Source: Notospermus geniculatus (taxonomy: Eukaryota > Nemertea > Pilidiophora > Heteronemertea > Lineidae). From it: 64,000 nt of DNA. Below are positions 20,685-29,940 of this stretch, piece after piece. The notes under the pieces were generated by a model. That model saw only the letters and a list, made by a program, of their open reading frames with translations, was not told where the DNA came from and did not search any database. How positions within the stretch are numbered: position 1 is the first letter of the stretch; each line of letters opens with the position of its first letter. The DNA lies in contig NMRB01000664.1 of assembly GCA_002633025.1 (NCBI GenBank), positions 173,432-237,431 on the forward strand. The letters are read 5' to 3'. The position numbers and the translations under genes are program-made.

Positions 20685-21365
20685 ATGATGCCTTTAAAGA
20701 CCATGCTCCTGATATCCGTGTTGCTGGGCGTAAGTTGTGCCACCATGGAGCAACAATGGAACTACAGAGTTGTGCGCGGGGACAGTGTAACTTTTAGTTG
20801 CAATGACCCGAGGCTGAATGGGTCGTATGAGCATACGGAAAAATTTTCCTGGACGTTTCCCGACAAAGCCATTTATAAGGAAAACTACACGGACGGAAAT
20901 GTTCTAGTACAGGAAAAAAGCATCCACATAAACAGAGTGAATGAAACTCTTGAGGGATTGTACCACTGCCGATACATTCTCTTGAATGGAACAGAGGAAA
21001 TACCACGAATCCTGAAGCGAGGTGTCAACTACCGTGGCCCAGCGTACACATCACCTGTGGAAGAGTACAAAAACAGTATGATAGCAGGCTTTGTTTCATC
21101 AATCATTTTTTGCATTTTAATGACAGTTGCTTGTGTCTTGTGTGAGATTCGTGGCAGGGTTGTACCAGAAGTGACCACTGTTCCTACTGAGCAGCCGGAA
21201 GATTTGAAAAATGCAGATGGACTCAGTGTCAGAAGTAGCAATCATTCAACTTATAGCAGTGATCTGCAGGTTGATGCACGACAGGCCAGGAAGGCATCAA
21301 AGATTTTCGGAGAGGACCACCTCCCAGGGATGGATTCAGCAGCTAGGGCCATGACCCCCTTATAA
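20685..21365 (+). CDS. single-Ig-domain type I membrane protein (paralogue 2)
   Basis: 226 residues in one coding exon. The start is the first of two adjacent ATGs, 18 bp after a good acceptor. Signal peptide about residues 1-19 (TMLLISVLLGVSCA). Ig-type domain about 25-116 with Cys39, Trp56 (KFSWTFP) and Cys95 (GLYHCRY). Sequons are at Asn45, Asn67, Asn86 and Asn101. Motifs shared with paralogue 1 in the same order: W-Y-R-V near the start, C-N/D-DPR, TDGN, YHC-Y, NGTEE/NGTQEE, then LKRGVN followed by GPAY, then an EEY stalk. Membrane helix about 132-153 (IAGFVSSIIFCILMTVACVL). The cytoplasmic tail of about 73 residues is longer than in paralogue 1, rich in Ser/Thr, with one Tyr (STYSSDL) that does not fit the ITIM or ITAM consensus. 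The tails are unrelated, so the two proteins would present similar ectodomains with different intracellular outputs. AATAAA at 21441 fits the 3' end. Function unknown; a surface receptor is inferred from topology. Confidence 0.87.
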   Translation: MMPLKTMLLISVLLGVSCATMEQQWNYRVVRGDSVTFSCNDPRLNGSYEHTEKFSWTFPDKAIYKENYTDGNVLVQEKSIHINRVNETLEGLYHCRYILLNGTEEIPRILKRGVNYRGPAYTSPVEEYKNSMIAGFVSSIIFCILMTVACVLCEIRGRVVPEVTTVPTEQPEDLKNADGLSVRSSNHSTYSSDLQVDARQARKASKIFGEDHLPGMDSAARAMTPL

Positions 21366-21440
21366 GTTCTGCCTAGTGAATTTTGGCATGCTGCATAAAA
21401 GAACTATGGTTTCGTAGAAAATGTTATTATAATATTGTAT

Positions 21441-21446
21441 AATAAA
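21441..21446 (+). terminator. polyadenylation signal AATAAA
   Basis: About 75 bp after the stop of Ig gene 2. Confidence 0.6.
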
Positions 21447-21578
21447 GGGAAAGTGTCATGAAAGTTAAAATTCGTCTCCATGACGATGGGACCTAATTTT
21501 CCAAGATGGCTGCTAGTGAAAATCATCTATTAATAGAGGTATTCTCGCAAAAACTGTTTGGTGAAATGCAAAAAAATT

Positions 21579-21809
21579 NNNNNNNNNNNNNNNNNNNNNN
21601 NNNNNNNNNNNNNNNNNNNNNNNNNNNNNNNNNNNNNNNNNNNNNNNNNNNNNNNNNNNNNNNNNNNNNNNNNNNNNNNNNNNNNNNNNNNNNNNNNNNN
21701 NNNNNNNNNNNNNNNNNNNNNNNNNNNNNNNNNNNNNNNNNNNNNNNNNNNNNNNNNNNNNNNNNNNNNNNNNNNNNNNNNNNNNNNNNNNNNNNNNNNN
21801 NNNNNNNNN
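21579..21809. other. assembly gap (231 N)
   Basis: Unresolved bases shortly downstream of Ig gene 2. Further exons could be hidden here. Long open frames across it on both strands are artefacts. Confidence 0.99.
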
Positions 21810-21872
21810 CAAAATGTAAATAAACAATGATTTTCGTGGCCCGCGAAAATATCCGTGATATATTATCTTTAA
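21810..21872. mobile_element. right end of a TTAA element (copy of 34845-35101)
   Basis: AATAAACAATGA, TTTCGTGGCCCGCGAAAATA and CCGTGAT followed by ATTATCTTTAA match the right end of the element at 34845-35101. Its left part is lost in the gap. Confidence 0.7.
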
Positions 21873-22883
21873 TGTAAGTTGTACAGTCCTTTAAACATTT
21901 TCACAACCCCCCCCCCCCCCCATTAGGTCAAAATAAGAACCAGACCACACTGAAAATTGAACCTGGCCTACATATTGGTCAATACATGAATATGCAACCA
22001 CCAAAGAACAGAAAGATTCGTCAAGAAGGCCCTAGACCGCAAAAAAGTTTACAGATGCGCCCAAGCACAGATGGAGAGATGCTCGACAGACCACCACTCA
22101 TTGGCCACAACCGCATCATATAAGCCCTACTGGCAATGACTGGGCTTTGCCGCCAAGCGGGGTAAAAATTGATCCATAGTGTAATGGGAAATTTTTCATT
22201 AAATCTGAGCAGGTGTTGTTTTATTGATTCAATTCATACAAAGAGCACGTCGTGGCAGCACCAGTCTAGCTCTTCCAGGGGAAGAGTGCAACAGTTGCAG
22301 GCAGTGGCTTCATACTGCAGTGTGGCTCCCACATGAATGGGTAACCTTAGGTATCACTCACCTACGTACAGGTCTTCTTGAGATACAGAGGAATGTGTCA
22401 TCACAGTGTCTCTGATTATTGATAAGTAATTCAAATTCAATTCGGATACACGTTGTTATACTGGATACAACTAATATTTTGCTTGGATGTACTAGGCAAT
22501 AATTTTGCATTTATTTGGGATCTTTGCTGGACTAGATGAACTTAATCAAGGTAGGTTAAACCGAGTCCTGTGCTTGTAATAAACTGATGTATGAATAGCT
22601 GCTTCATTCAGTTTTTCAGAGTGTGTTCCTTCCTTGCTCAGGGCAAACAAAATCCATTTTGCACAAGTGACAGTATTGATATCAGGAATAGGAGTAAGAG
22701 TACTGCATGTGGCTGTCAATAAACATGCAAGCAGTCCCGGGTAGCTGGTGATGACAGACTGTAGTGCATATGGGGTGCTTGAGGCACTTTGTATTGCATT
22801 GGTACAAGTCGGGTACAGTACAATACAAAACGTGATGTGGGTGTTGTCAGGGGGCGCAGCGAGCTTTTATGGCCTGGGGGATA
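21873..22883. other. intergenic; SINE-like fragment at about 21960-22140
   Basis: The fragment contains GACAGACCACCACTC followed by GCATCATATAAGCCC, resembling motifs at about 33860 (+) and 38930 (+). No gene was seen in the rest. Confidence 0.4.
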
Positions 22884-24250
22884 CAATGGTATCACAGAAT
22901 GAAAAGTTTAAAAGGATGATGGCATTCCTTTTTTGCTGACCACCTGGATTTGTGTCAGCAGAGTCTTCGAAATAGGCCGGGTTGCACCAGTCATACTTCA
23001 GGTCGACCTCGTGCTCAAGCTAACCTCAATGTCATTCTCAACCTCAAATTGCGGTGCACCAGCTATTCTCATGCTCAAAGTCGAACTGAAGAACGTGAAT
23101 ATTTGCTGCAAGAGGGGCCCGTACGCTGTTACCTCAAACTCAATATTAAGCATGACTGGTGTGTCAGTCTGGCCTTGTTGCTACAACTGGCTATGTGTGG
23201 GTTGGACAGGACACCAGTCTTACTGGTATTGGGTCAGATGCTGCAGCCAGGGGAGGCATACTGAAACATATTGTGCCGCTTTAAACAACATCATCTTCAG
23301 CTTCCGTCTCAGCCACAACAAAAAGGAGGACTTGCAACCTGTTATTACAGTCTACATTTACGTTGTTTGCAGTTGAGATGAGCGTTGACAGCAGCACAAG
23401 TCCCAATAACACCAATGTAGCAACTGAATAAACAGTGGAGATTGAGGGCAAACAGGCAATACATAATGTAATATCTCTGTTGATACCATTCACGAATGTC
23501 TCGTGGCGGCCCACGCAACCTTTGACCTTTAGGCAATCGCGTTTATAGGTTTACAGCAGCGATCAATGTACAGCATACACCACAGCGCTAATTCATGGTG
23601 GCGAGGTTGATCATGGTGTACGGTATCAGCACATTTGAATGCATGCTGGACAAGACTGTTCAAATTTATCTATTTGAATGATTTAAGTTATCAATGAGGC
23701 ACTGAGACTGTTAAAAGCATAAAAGAATGAGTTGAAGCATGGTACCTTACTTGATGAAGGGTCAGTAACTCTATTACAGCGCGTTGAACTTCTCAACTGC
23801 TGCAAGGATGGCGACGATTTTTGTCAGCTAAGGATTTGACATAGTAATAGTCTAGCCTAAGTGGTACCACTGGCTGGCTATGTATGGGTTGGACAGGACA
23901 CCAGTCTTATCACGTATTGGTTCCCGATTCCGCCGCCAGGGGGGGGGGGGATATTGAAGTACCGGTATAACAGTATACCCCAATGTGGATGCAGATTTTC
24001 ATAGGCCTGGGATGAAGTTTCAGCGATATGCCGTCCAACAGCAATATTGCGGAACAAGCGAAAGGAAAACAACAGTCAAATGTTGAAAACTCTAGCCCAC
24101 AATGCAGAATACCAAGTGAAACAAGTGAAAGGAAAACAACAGTCAAAGGTTGAAAACTCTAGCCCACAATGCAGAATACCAAGTGAAACAAGTGAAAGGA
24201 AAACAACAGTCAAAGGTTGAAAACTCTAGCCCACAATGCAGAATACCATG
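22884..24250 (+). repeat. 1.3-kb duplicated segment, copy 1
   Basis: Nearly colinear with 29941-31330: both start CAATGGTATCACAGAATGAA, pass through TTGGACAGGACACCAGTCTT twice, and end in a 67-bp minisatellite. Copy 1 ends after about three minisatellite units. No gene was recognised inside; open frames in both copies are parallel and domain-free. Confidence 0.92.
24058..24250. repeat. 67-bp minisatellite, ~3 units
   Basis: Unit starts GAAAGGAAAACAACAGTCAA and continues GGTTGAAAACTCTAGCCCAC and AATGCAGAATACCAAGTGAA. About 2.9 copies, ending abruptly at AATACCA where unique sequence begins. Confidence 0.92.
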
Positions 24251-25129
24251 ACGTACACTCTTGACATGCCTGAGAAAAACAACAGTTGCCTGCTCCTTCT
24301 CTCAAGGTATTCTCTCATTAGGCACATTTTTCAGCAGAATGCAAAGTCGTCTTCTAAATTTTTTGGTCAAATTTGCAAGTCGGATCTCAGAAACCCCCCT
24401 TGTTTGTACTTGACTCACATACCATAGCTTTGTTTCTTATTCTTTAAAAACTAAGACTGCAGGTAGTTAAGCTTTTTCCAACACAGAACTACGGGCAATG
24501 TTGCAGCATTTTTGAGACTATCTGGAACTGGCATGGTTCTCTGTCATGTTTATACTCAAAGTCTTGTTCCAGAAGTAACACCTCTGAACGCGTGGTGTTA
24601 TGTGGTCTCATCTCGCATACCACTACTTTATTTCTAGTTTTTTGGTTTGTTTACAACTACCAGTGAAGGCTGCAGGTACAAAAGCAACGCAAGTTTCAAC
24701 ATTTTGTGTGATGGGATGTTGATAATCACTACAGCTACCAAATAAGCTTACTGGTACCGCTCGAGTTTGTCTCCAGGATAAGTTAGAGAAACTGATTCAA
24801 GGTAATACGCAGTTATCAAGTACACGATGGATGCCCAATCATCACAATATAATTACTTTTTACAGTGCGGCAATTTGGTCCCACGCATCTTATATATGTG
24901 ATAAATGGATGATTTGTGATCGTAGTTACATCAAAGCTTTGGTCTGCCTTCTTGGACAGAAAGATGATTTTCAGGTTAGGCCACCTGGCGGCCATATTGG
25001 ATGTCCGATCGGGCCGAAACTCGGTATTTTTGAAGGTACCCCTCTAATCCACGTTTATGCAAGATATGAAGTCGCTCGGTGAAATAATGACGAAGTTGGC
25101 CGGTTTGTTACTTTTGTAGAACTTTGACC
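24251..25129. other. intergenic, no gene seen
   Basis: Includes CCGCCTGG-type fragments (ACCTGGCGGCCATATTGGA near 24984) that also occur at 52860, so it is partly dispersed repeat. Confidence 0.4.
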
Positions 25130-25394
25130 TCTGTGACCTTGAAAAGAAGGTCAAATCAAAAACCCGTTATATATGTTATATATCCTCATTAGATACAGCT
25201 ATGATAAAAATTTGGAGATGATCCAGTCATTAGTTTACGAGTTATTGCACTTTTTGTGTTTTGGTTTTGGCCACCTGGTAGCCAAGCCAAGAATCGAATA
25301 TACGTGTACAAAGTTTCAGGTCAATAGCCCCAGCGGTTGCGAAACGTGCCCTGCTAACGGACGACGGACGCTGCGCCCCAGGTGACCTAAAAAG
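25130..25394 (+). repeat. GGTGAGCT-family repeat, 5'-truncated
   Basis: Contains AAAAACCCGTTATATATGTT, TTGGAGATGATCCAGTCATT, AAGCCAAGAATCGAAT, GCGAAACGTGCCCTGCTAAC, GGACGACGGACGCTGCGCC and the terminal CAGGTGACCTAAAAA. Same order as in the copies at 26519-27124, 40843-41058 and 46855-47290. Confidence 0.75.
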
Positions 25395-26518
25395 GAGGAA
25401 GGACTCCCAAAGCCAACAAAATGAACTTTCCAACGTCAGAAGATCACCATAATTTTTATGTGTAACAGCAGTTATTTTCTTATAACCATCACTCACTTAC
25501 ATGTAGAACATGCATTTAAAGCCCCTCTCTGTTGAATTTTGCGGTAATTTCAAAGTGTTAAGAGAATGCAGGCAGAGGTCTCAGAGCCTTGTGAAGGTCC
25601 CCCAATGCTTGGCTGATACGCACTTAGAGAATCAAGACCTTGTTTTCAGCTACACTGCAAAACTGCAGACAGAGCTCTAAATGTATTCAGATAACGTATA
25701 GTACATTTTACACTACATCTACCGTCGGCGAACGTAAGCATTTTGTTAATTGAATACAGTGTGGCTTTAAACTTGTTAATAAGCACACCATTGATTGTAC
25801 TGGATATTCCTTCAGTTGATTGGAATTTACAGAACAGCCTGTTGCACTGACCAACGGATTGAATCAAATTTCCTTCCTCACAATCCTGCTAGTCAGGTGA
25901 ATAAAGAATTATACCCACTTTAGATAAAAGGTCTGGATCAAACCTGAGCCATCAACGTACGCTGAAAAACATCATTTCCTGTCGAAAAACGTTTGAATTG
26001 CCAATCTACCAACTGATGAATTTAAAGAATGTCATAGCTTTTTCTCCATCTTGGAGCTTTGTTTACAAACTTCTGTGAATAGCCATTGATACCAGAGATT
26101 CATCAGTTTCCCAAGCGTAAGGTGATAATACTCTCTGAGGATGAACTACAAGCTGGTTGCAGGTGTATTTTGCAGATTAGACGGTAGGAGAAGGGAATCA
26201 ATCAAGTATTTGCATTTGTGCCAATAAGCCAGCTAAAAGTGTTCGTTGCAAAAAGATTGGAGTGTGTATGGTGATGTAATGGCGTAAGGTATCTTGATTA
26301 TGGTCTATAGTTCATAAGAGAGATTTGACATTGCGATTTTTTCATGTTGTTCACTACTTCAACCATCCACCATCAATCTTCCTGCTTGTGTCAAAGGTTG
26401 AAATGTTCCCAGGATAAAGTATGATTCCAGTATGTTACATACATTTATGTAATGTGTTGCTGTGTTCTATCGTAATCTGCGAAGGACAAGCCGACTACTT
26501 GTGATGCCAAGAAGAAAT
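25395..26518. other. intergenic, no gene seen
   Basis: No recognised coding exon. Contains short stretches without similarity to the dispersed families noted elsewhere. Confidence 0.4.
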
Positions 26519-27124
26519 AAAATGGTCCATGGACCATGTGCTCACTTGGGTGAATGTATCCCCATTAGATACACCTATGATAAAAATTTGGAGATGATCC
26601 AGTTCAGGAGTTATTGTACTTTTTGTGTTTTGGGTTTTGGCCATCTGGTGGCCAAGCCAAGAATCGAATCGGACTGAAACTTGGTGCCATAGGTCATATG
26701 ACATAGGGTTATATACGTATGTTGGATGTACCACGTTTCAGGCCAATAGCCCCAGCGGTTACGAAACGTGCCACCAAAAGGCAAACTTCTGAATTTTGAC
26801 CTTTGTGACCCTGAAAAGTACGTCAAATCAAAAACCCGTTATATATGTTATGTATCATCATTAGATACACCTATGATAAAAATTTGGAGATGATCCAGTC
26901 ATTAGTTTACGAGTTATTGCACGTTTTGTGTTTTTGGTTTTAGCCACCTGATGGCCTAGTCAAGAATAGAATCGGACCGATACTTGGTGTCATAGGTCAT
27001 ATGACCTAGGGGTATATATGAGCGAAGTTTCAGATCAATAGCCCCAGCGGTTACGAAACGTGCCCTGCTAACGGACGACGGACGCTGCACCATCGCAAGA
27101 GCTCACCACAGGTGAGCTAAAAAG
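26519..27124 (+). mobile_element. GGTGAGCT-family repeat, most complete copy
   Basis: Starts with the palindromic module TGGTCCATGGACCATGTGCT followed by CACTTGGGTGAA. It then contains two tandem body units (each with ACCTATGATAAAAATTTGGA and AAGCCAAGAATCG or a variant) and ends ACGGACGACGGACGCTGCAC, GAGCTCACCACAGGTGAGCT, AAAAA. The 3' end can form a GAGCTCACC/GGTGAGCT hairpin beside CTAA. No protein is encoded. A rolling-circle (Helitron-like) or SINE-like origin is possible but unproven. Confidence 0.7.
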
Positions 27125-27730
27125 GACATTCATGTACTCTGCATGATTATTTAAGCACTGCAACACAAAGATGCTGAAAGTCACGGTCTTCTTTTTCCTC
27201 ATTTGTTTTGGAAGGAAGGGAATTTAGCGATGAACTGATCTGTGAGTCCATTCTTAACATTTCGCACATTTTTTAGATGATCCTAAAGAAATCCCAGAAT
27301 GTTTTTTTTTGTGAAGAGCAGTATTTTAACTAAGTAATTTCCGGTTAACAACCAATACACCAACAGATGCACCAACTCGCATACAACCCCACTGTGCATA
27401 TGTTCTACACTACATTTTATGTTTCAGTTAAAACACTGATGTGGTAGTATAGGAATATTATCGGCAAGGAGTCTGACTTGATGGCAAGAAGGAAATGTCC
27501 CATTATCTCAAGAGCACTCAGACAGTCGAGCACACACAGACCTGTCCTTCGCTAAAAAGCAATCACATGAGTTGTCATTTTCTATAAGGAGGGCCACTCT
27601 TGTTTGATGGCAGTATTGTTCACATATAGGTTGCAAAAAAGGGACAGCAACGGCAAATCCTAATAGGCTGGTGCGCAGAACATTAGGGAGATGCATCTGA
27701 TGTAGGATTTCAACTGAATATTCTACAGAC
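27125..27730. other. intergenic, no gene seen
   Basis: No recognised feature. The right edge (TTTCAACTGAATATTCTACAGACA) matches 29027-29050, meaning the next element inserted into a repeat copy. Confidence 0.4.
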
Positions 27731-28290
27731 ATTAATCACCGTGGAGAATCGCCAACGCAGTAGCCGAGTTTCTCAGGTGGCAGTGCTGTGATCCGAGTGA
27801 AACATGGCGGCTCTGTCACATATCGATGTGTGTGTTGCCGACTAAAACGCGAAAAATAGAGAGTTTCGGTCGAGGTGAGCGAGTTTATGTAAATTCGAGG
27901 ATGATCTAGTGATAATTTGCAATTGAACAAGCCGAAATATAGGTGCTGAAGGAGTGTTGTTTCTTTGTTTGAAGTGGAAATGTTCGTTGTGTTAGGCCGG
28001 TTGTTTGATTGACGGCAGTTCCACGTAGTGACACTTGAACTTTTCCACTTCAAATGTAAAATCGACCACGTAATTCCAATAAAGGAAGCTTTAGATTAAT
28101 AGACGATAAACTGGAGGTCATCCTCGGCATAGTCTAAGTGTGTGTATCTTTCATCTTCGGTACTTTGCTCCCCACTTTGGAGTTGACATCCTCAACATTC
28201 GTGATACAGCCGCCATGTTTTTGACTCGGATCACAGCGCTGCCACCTGAGAAACTCGGCTACTGCGTTGGCGATTCTCCACGGTGTTAAT
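27731..28290. mobile_element. 560-bp element with ~60-bp terminal inverted repeats
   Basis: The left end ATTAATCACCGTGGAGAATC, GCCAACGCAGTAGCCGAG and TTTCTCAGGTGGCAG is mirrored almost perfectly at the right, ending GATTCTCCACGGTGTTAAT. The interior contains no transposase. Its left flank (CTGAATATTCTACAGACA) is part of a dispersed repeat and its right flank runs directly into another repeat copy (28298). Confidence 0.85.
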
Positions 28291-28297
28291 GGTGATC

Positions 28298-28445
28298 ATA
28301 ACTATGATAGAGGGCAGCAACAGTAATCAGGTCCTACAAATACAATGGATGCCTTTTGTGTGGGAAATTGATCAGACCCTCAGTTCAATTCTTTTAACCA
28401 CTAGTGACACCTAATGAGGCAGTGACTTAGGTTCCTCATTAAACA
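28298..28445 (+). repeat. dispersed ~150-bp repeat, copy 2 of 4
   Basis: AACTATGATAGAGGGCAGCA, then CAATGGATGCCTTTTGTGTG, then CACTAGTGACACCTAATGAG. Same family as 1184-1346. Confidence 0.75.
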
Positions 28446-28488
28446 TCCCAAATCAGCAATTTTCTGGTACACGCGGTAATAGCATTTA

Positions 28489-28916
28489 AACCTCAACAGA
28501 TTTGCATTCTGACTCTTCCATATGATAGGCAAGACCTTTCTGCATGTTTACTGCAAATTGTGTTGAATTCAGACTAGTTGATCTTATGATACAAAAGGAC
28601 TGAATTAATGAGAACCCACGAACGATGAGAGGGCAGGGTCCTCGGTGTACATTTGAATAGGCTAATGTACATGTACATTTGCACATGGAACACTAATTGT
28701 GCTGAAAATAGCTCTGTTATCCTCAGAAGTGGAATTCATGGCATCAAGTTGACAGATTGATGTACCCCACTACCATTATAAAAGTTGAAGCTCCTGCCTC
28801 TTACGTAAAGCCAAATTTCAAGCAGTGAGAGACATCTGGTCGCAACACATGAAGTGTATCCCTCAGTTACTTCATCGTTCGCAGTTAAACCTTATGTTTG
28901 ATTCCTTTATGCTATT
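28489..28916 (-). repeat. ~430-bp dispersed repeat, copy 1 of 3 (reverse)
   Basis: Reverse complement of 48226-48663 and 53756-54258: shares AACCTCAACAGATTTGCATT, GAACCCACGAACGATGAGAG, GTACCCCACTACC and GCAGTGAGAGACATCTGGT. Not protein-coding as far as can be seen. Confidence 0.85.
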
Positions 28917-29029
28917 ACGGAAAGCCAAAATTCAGGCAGTGAGAGACATCTGGTGGCAACACATGAAGTGTATCCCTCAGTTACTTCATCGTTCGCAGTT
29001 AACCTTTATGTTTGATTCCTTTATGATTT
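28803..29029. repeat. 114-bp tandem duplication
   Basis: ACGTAAAGCCAAATTTCAAG (28803) and ACGGAAAGCCAAAATTCAGG (28917) start two units that are nearly identical through CTTCATCGTTCGCAGTTAA and GATTCCTTTATG. The duplication affects the outer end of the 430-bp repeat in this copy only. Confidence 0.9.
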
Positions 29030-29611
29030 CAACTGAGTATTCTACAGACAATTAAACACTCCCAATCAGCAATTTTCTGGTACACGCGGTAAATGCGATC
29101 ATGGACAGGCCATGTCATACATGTCATAATCAAGGAATAAGTGATATGATTAGTCCAAGATAAGTGGGTTTTGTTTGTCTTCCACATTACAGAATGACGC
29201 TTAATTTGTTCAATCGAGACCACCGATAGGACAGACCTTGTGAGTATAACGAGCCTACTGCATGAGGAGTGCCCGTCTCAGAGGAATAATAGCAGAGATA
29301 TCAGGCTACCAACCATGCAAATTCATGGATTAACCATGATGATTTAGCCATATTGATGCACTACCACGACCCCACCACTATGGGAGCAAAAACATAAATC
29401 TGTGAGATAGAACAAAGATTTGAAGGAAGATTTTGCTTGAGTTAAAATATGTTCAGCTGACTACATCGAGAAAGTCTAACGGAAATGCATAGATCATTTA
29501 TGCTATTAGTTCAGATGCCAGCATTGTCAATAGTTTTGTGCATGATGACATGTATTTGTGATTTCTGTTTAAGACGCATGGCTAGGTCAATGGGGACGAC
29601 AGCCGACTTTT
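29030..29611. other. intergenic, no gene seen
   Basis: Contains a repeat fragment CAGCAATTTTCTGGTACACGCGG at about 29067 that also occurs at 28453. No gene was seen. Confidence 0.4.
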
Positions 29612-29750
29612 TCAATAGGTGTCACTAGTGGTTAATACTATTGAAATGAAACTGACATCCCGGTCCTGATCAATATTTCCCACACAAAAGGCGACCATTG
29701 TATTAGGGCCGGGTTTCAGTGTGCTGCCCTCTGTCGAGCTAGGATCCCCA
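29612..29750 (-). repeat. dispersed ~150-bp repeat, copy 3 of 4
   Basis: CAATAGGTGTCACTAGTGGT through TTTCCCACACAAAAGGCG to GTGTGCTGCCCTCTGTC, the reverse complement of copies 1 and 2. Confidence 0.75.
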
Positions 29751-29940
29751 TTTCAGTGGGGCGCAACACCCTGCCCTCCTTATGAACACAAAATAACCCT
29801 TGCCTGCATTTCGGACTAAGTCAAGTACATGTACACCCTAGCCATTTTTGAAAGTAGGCCATTCCCCAACAGATGTTGCAACACTAACCATTTTGTTGCT
29901 ACACATAAAAGAACGAGTGGGAATATTTGATGAAGGGTTT

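Noticed and set aside
21506-21830. Long frames near 21.6 kb and 42.5-43.1 kb
   Set aside because: Almost entirely N; they span assembly gaps.
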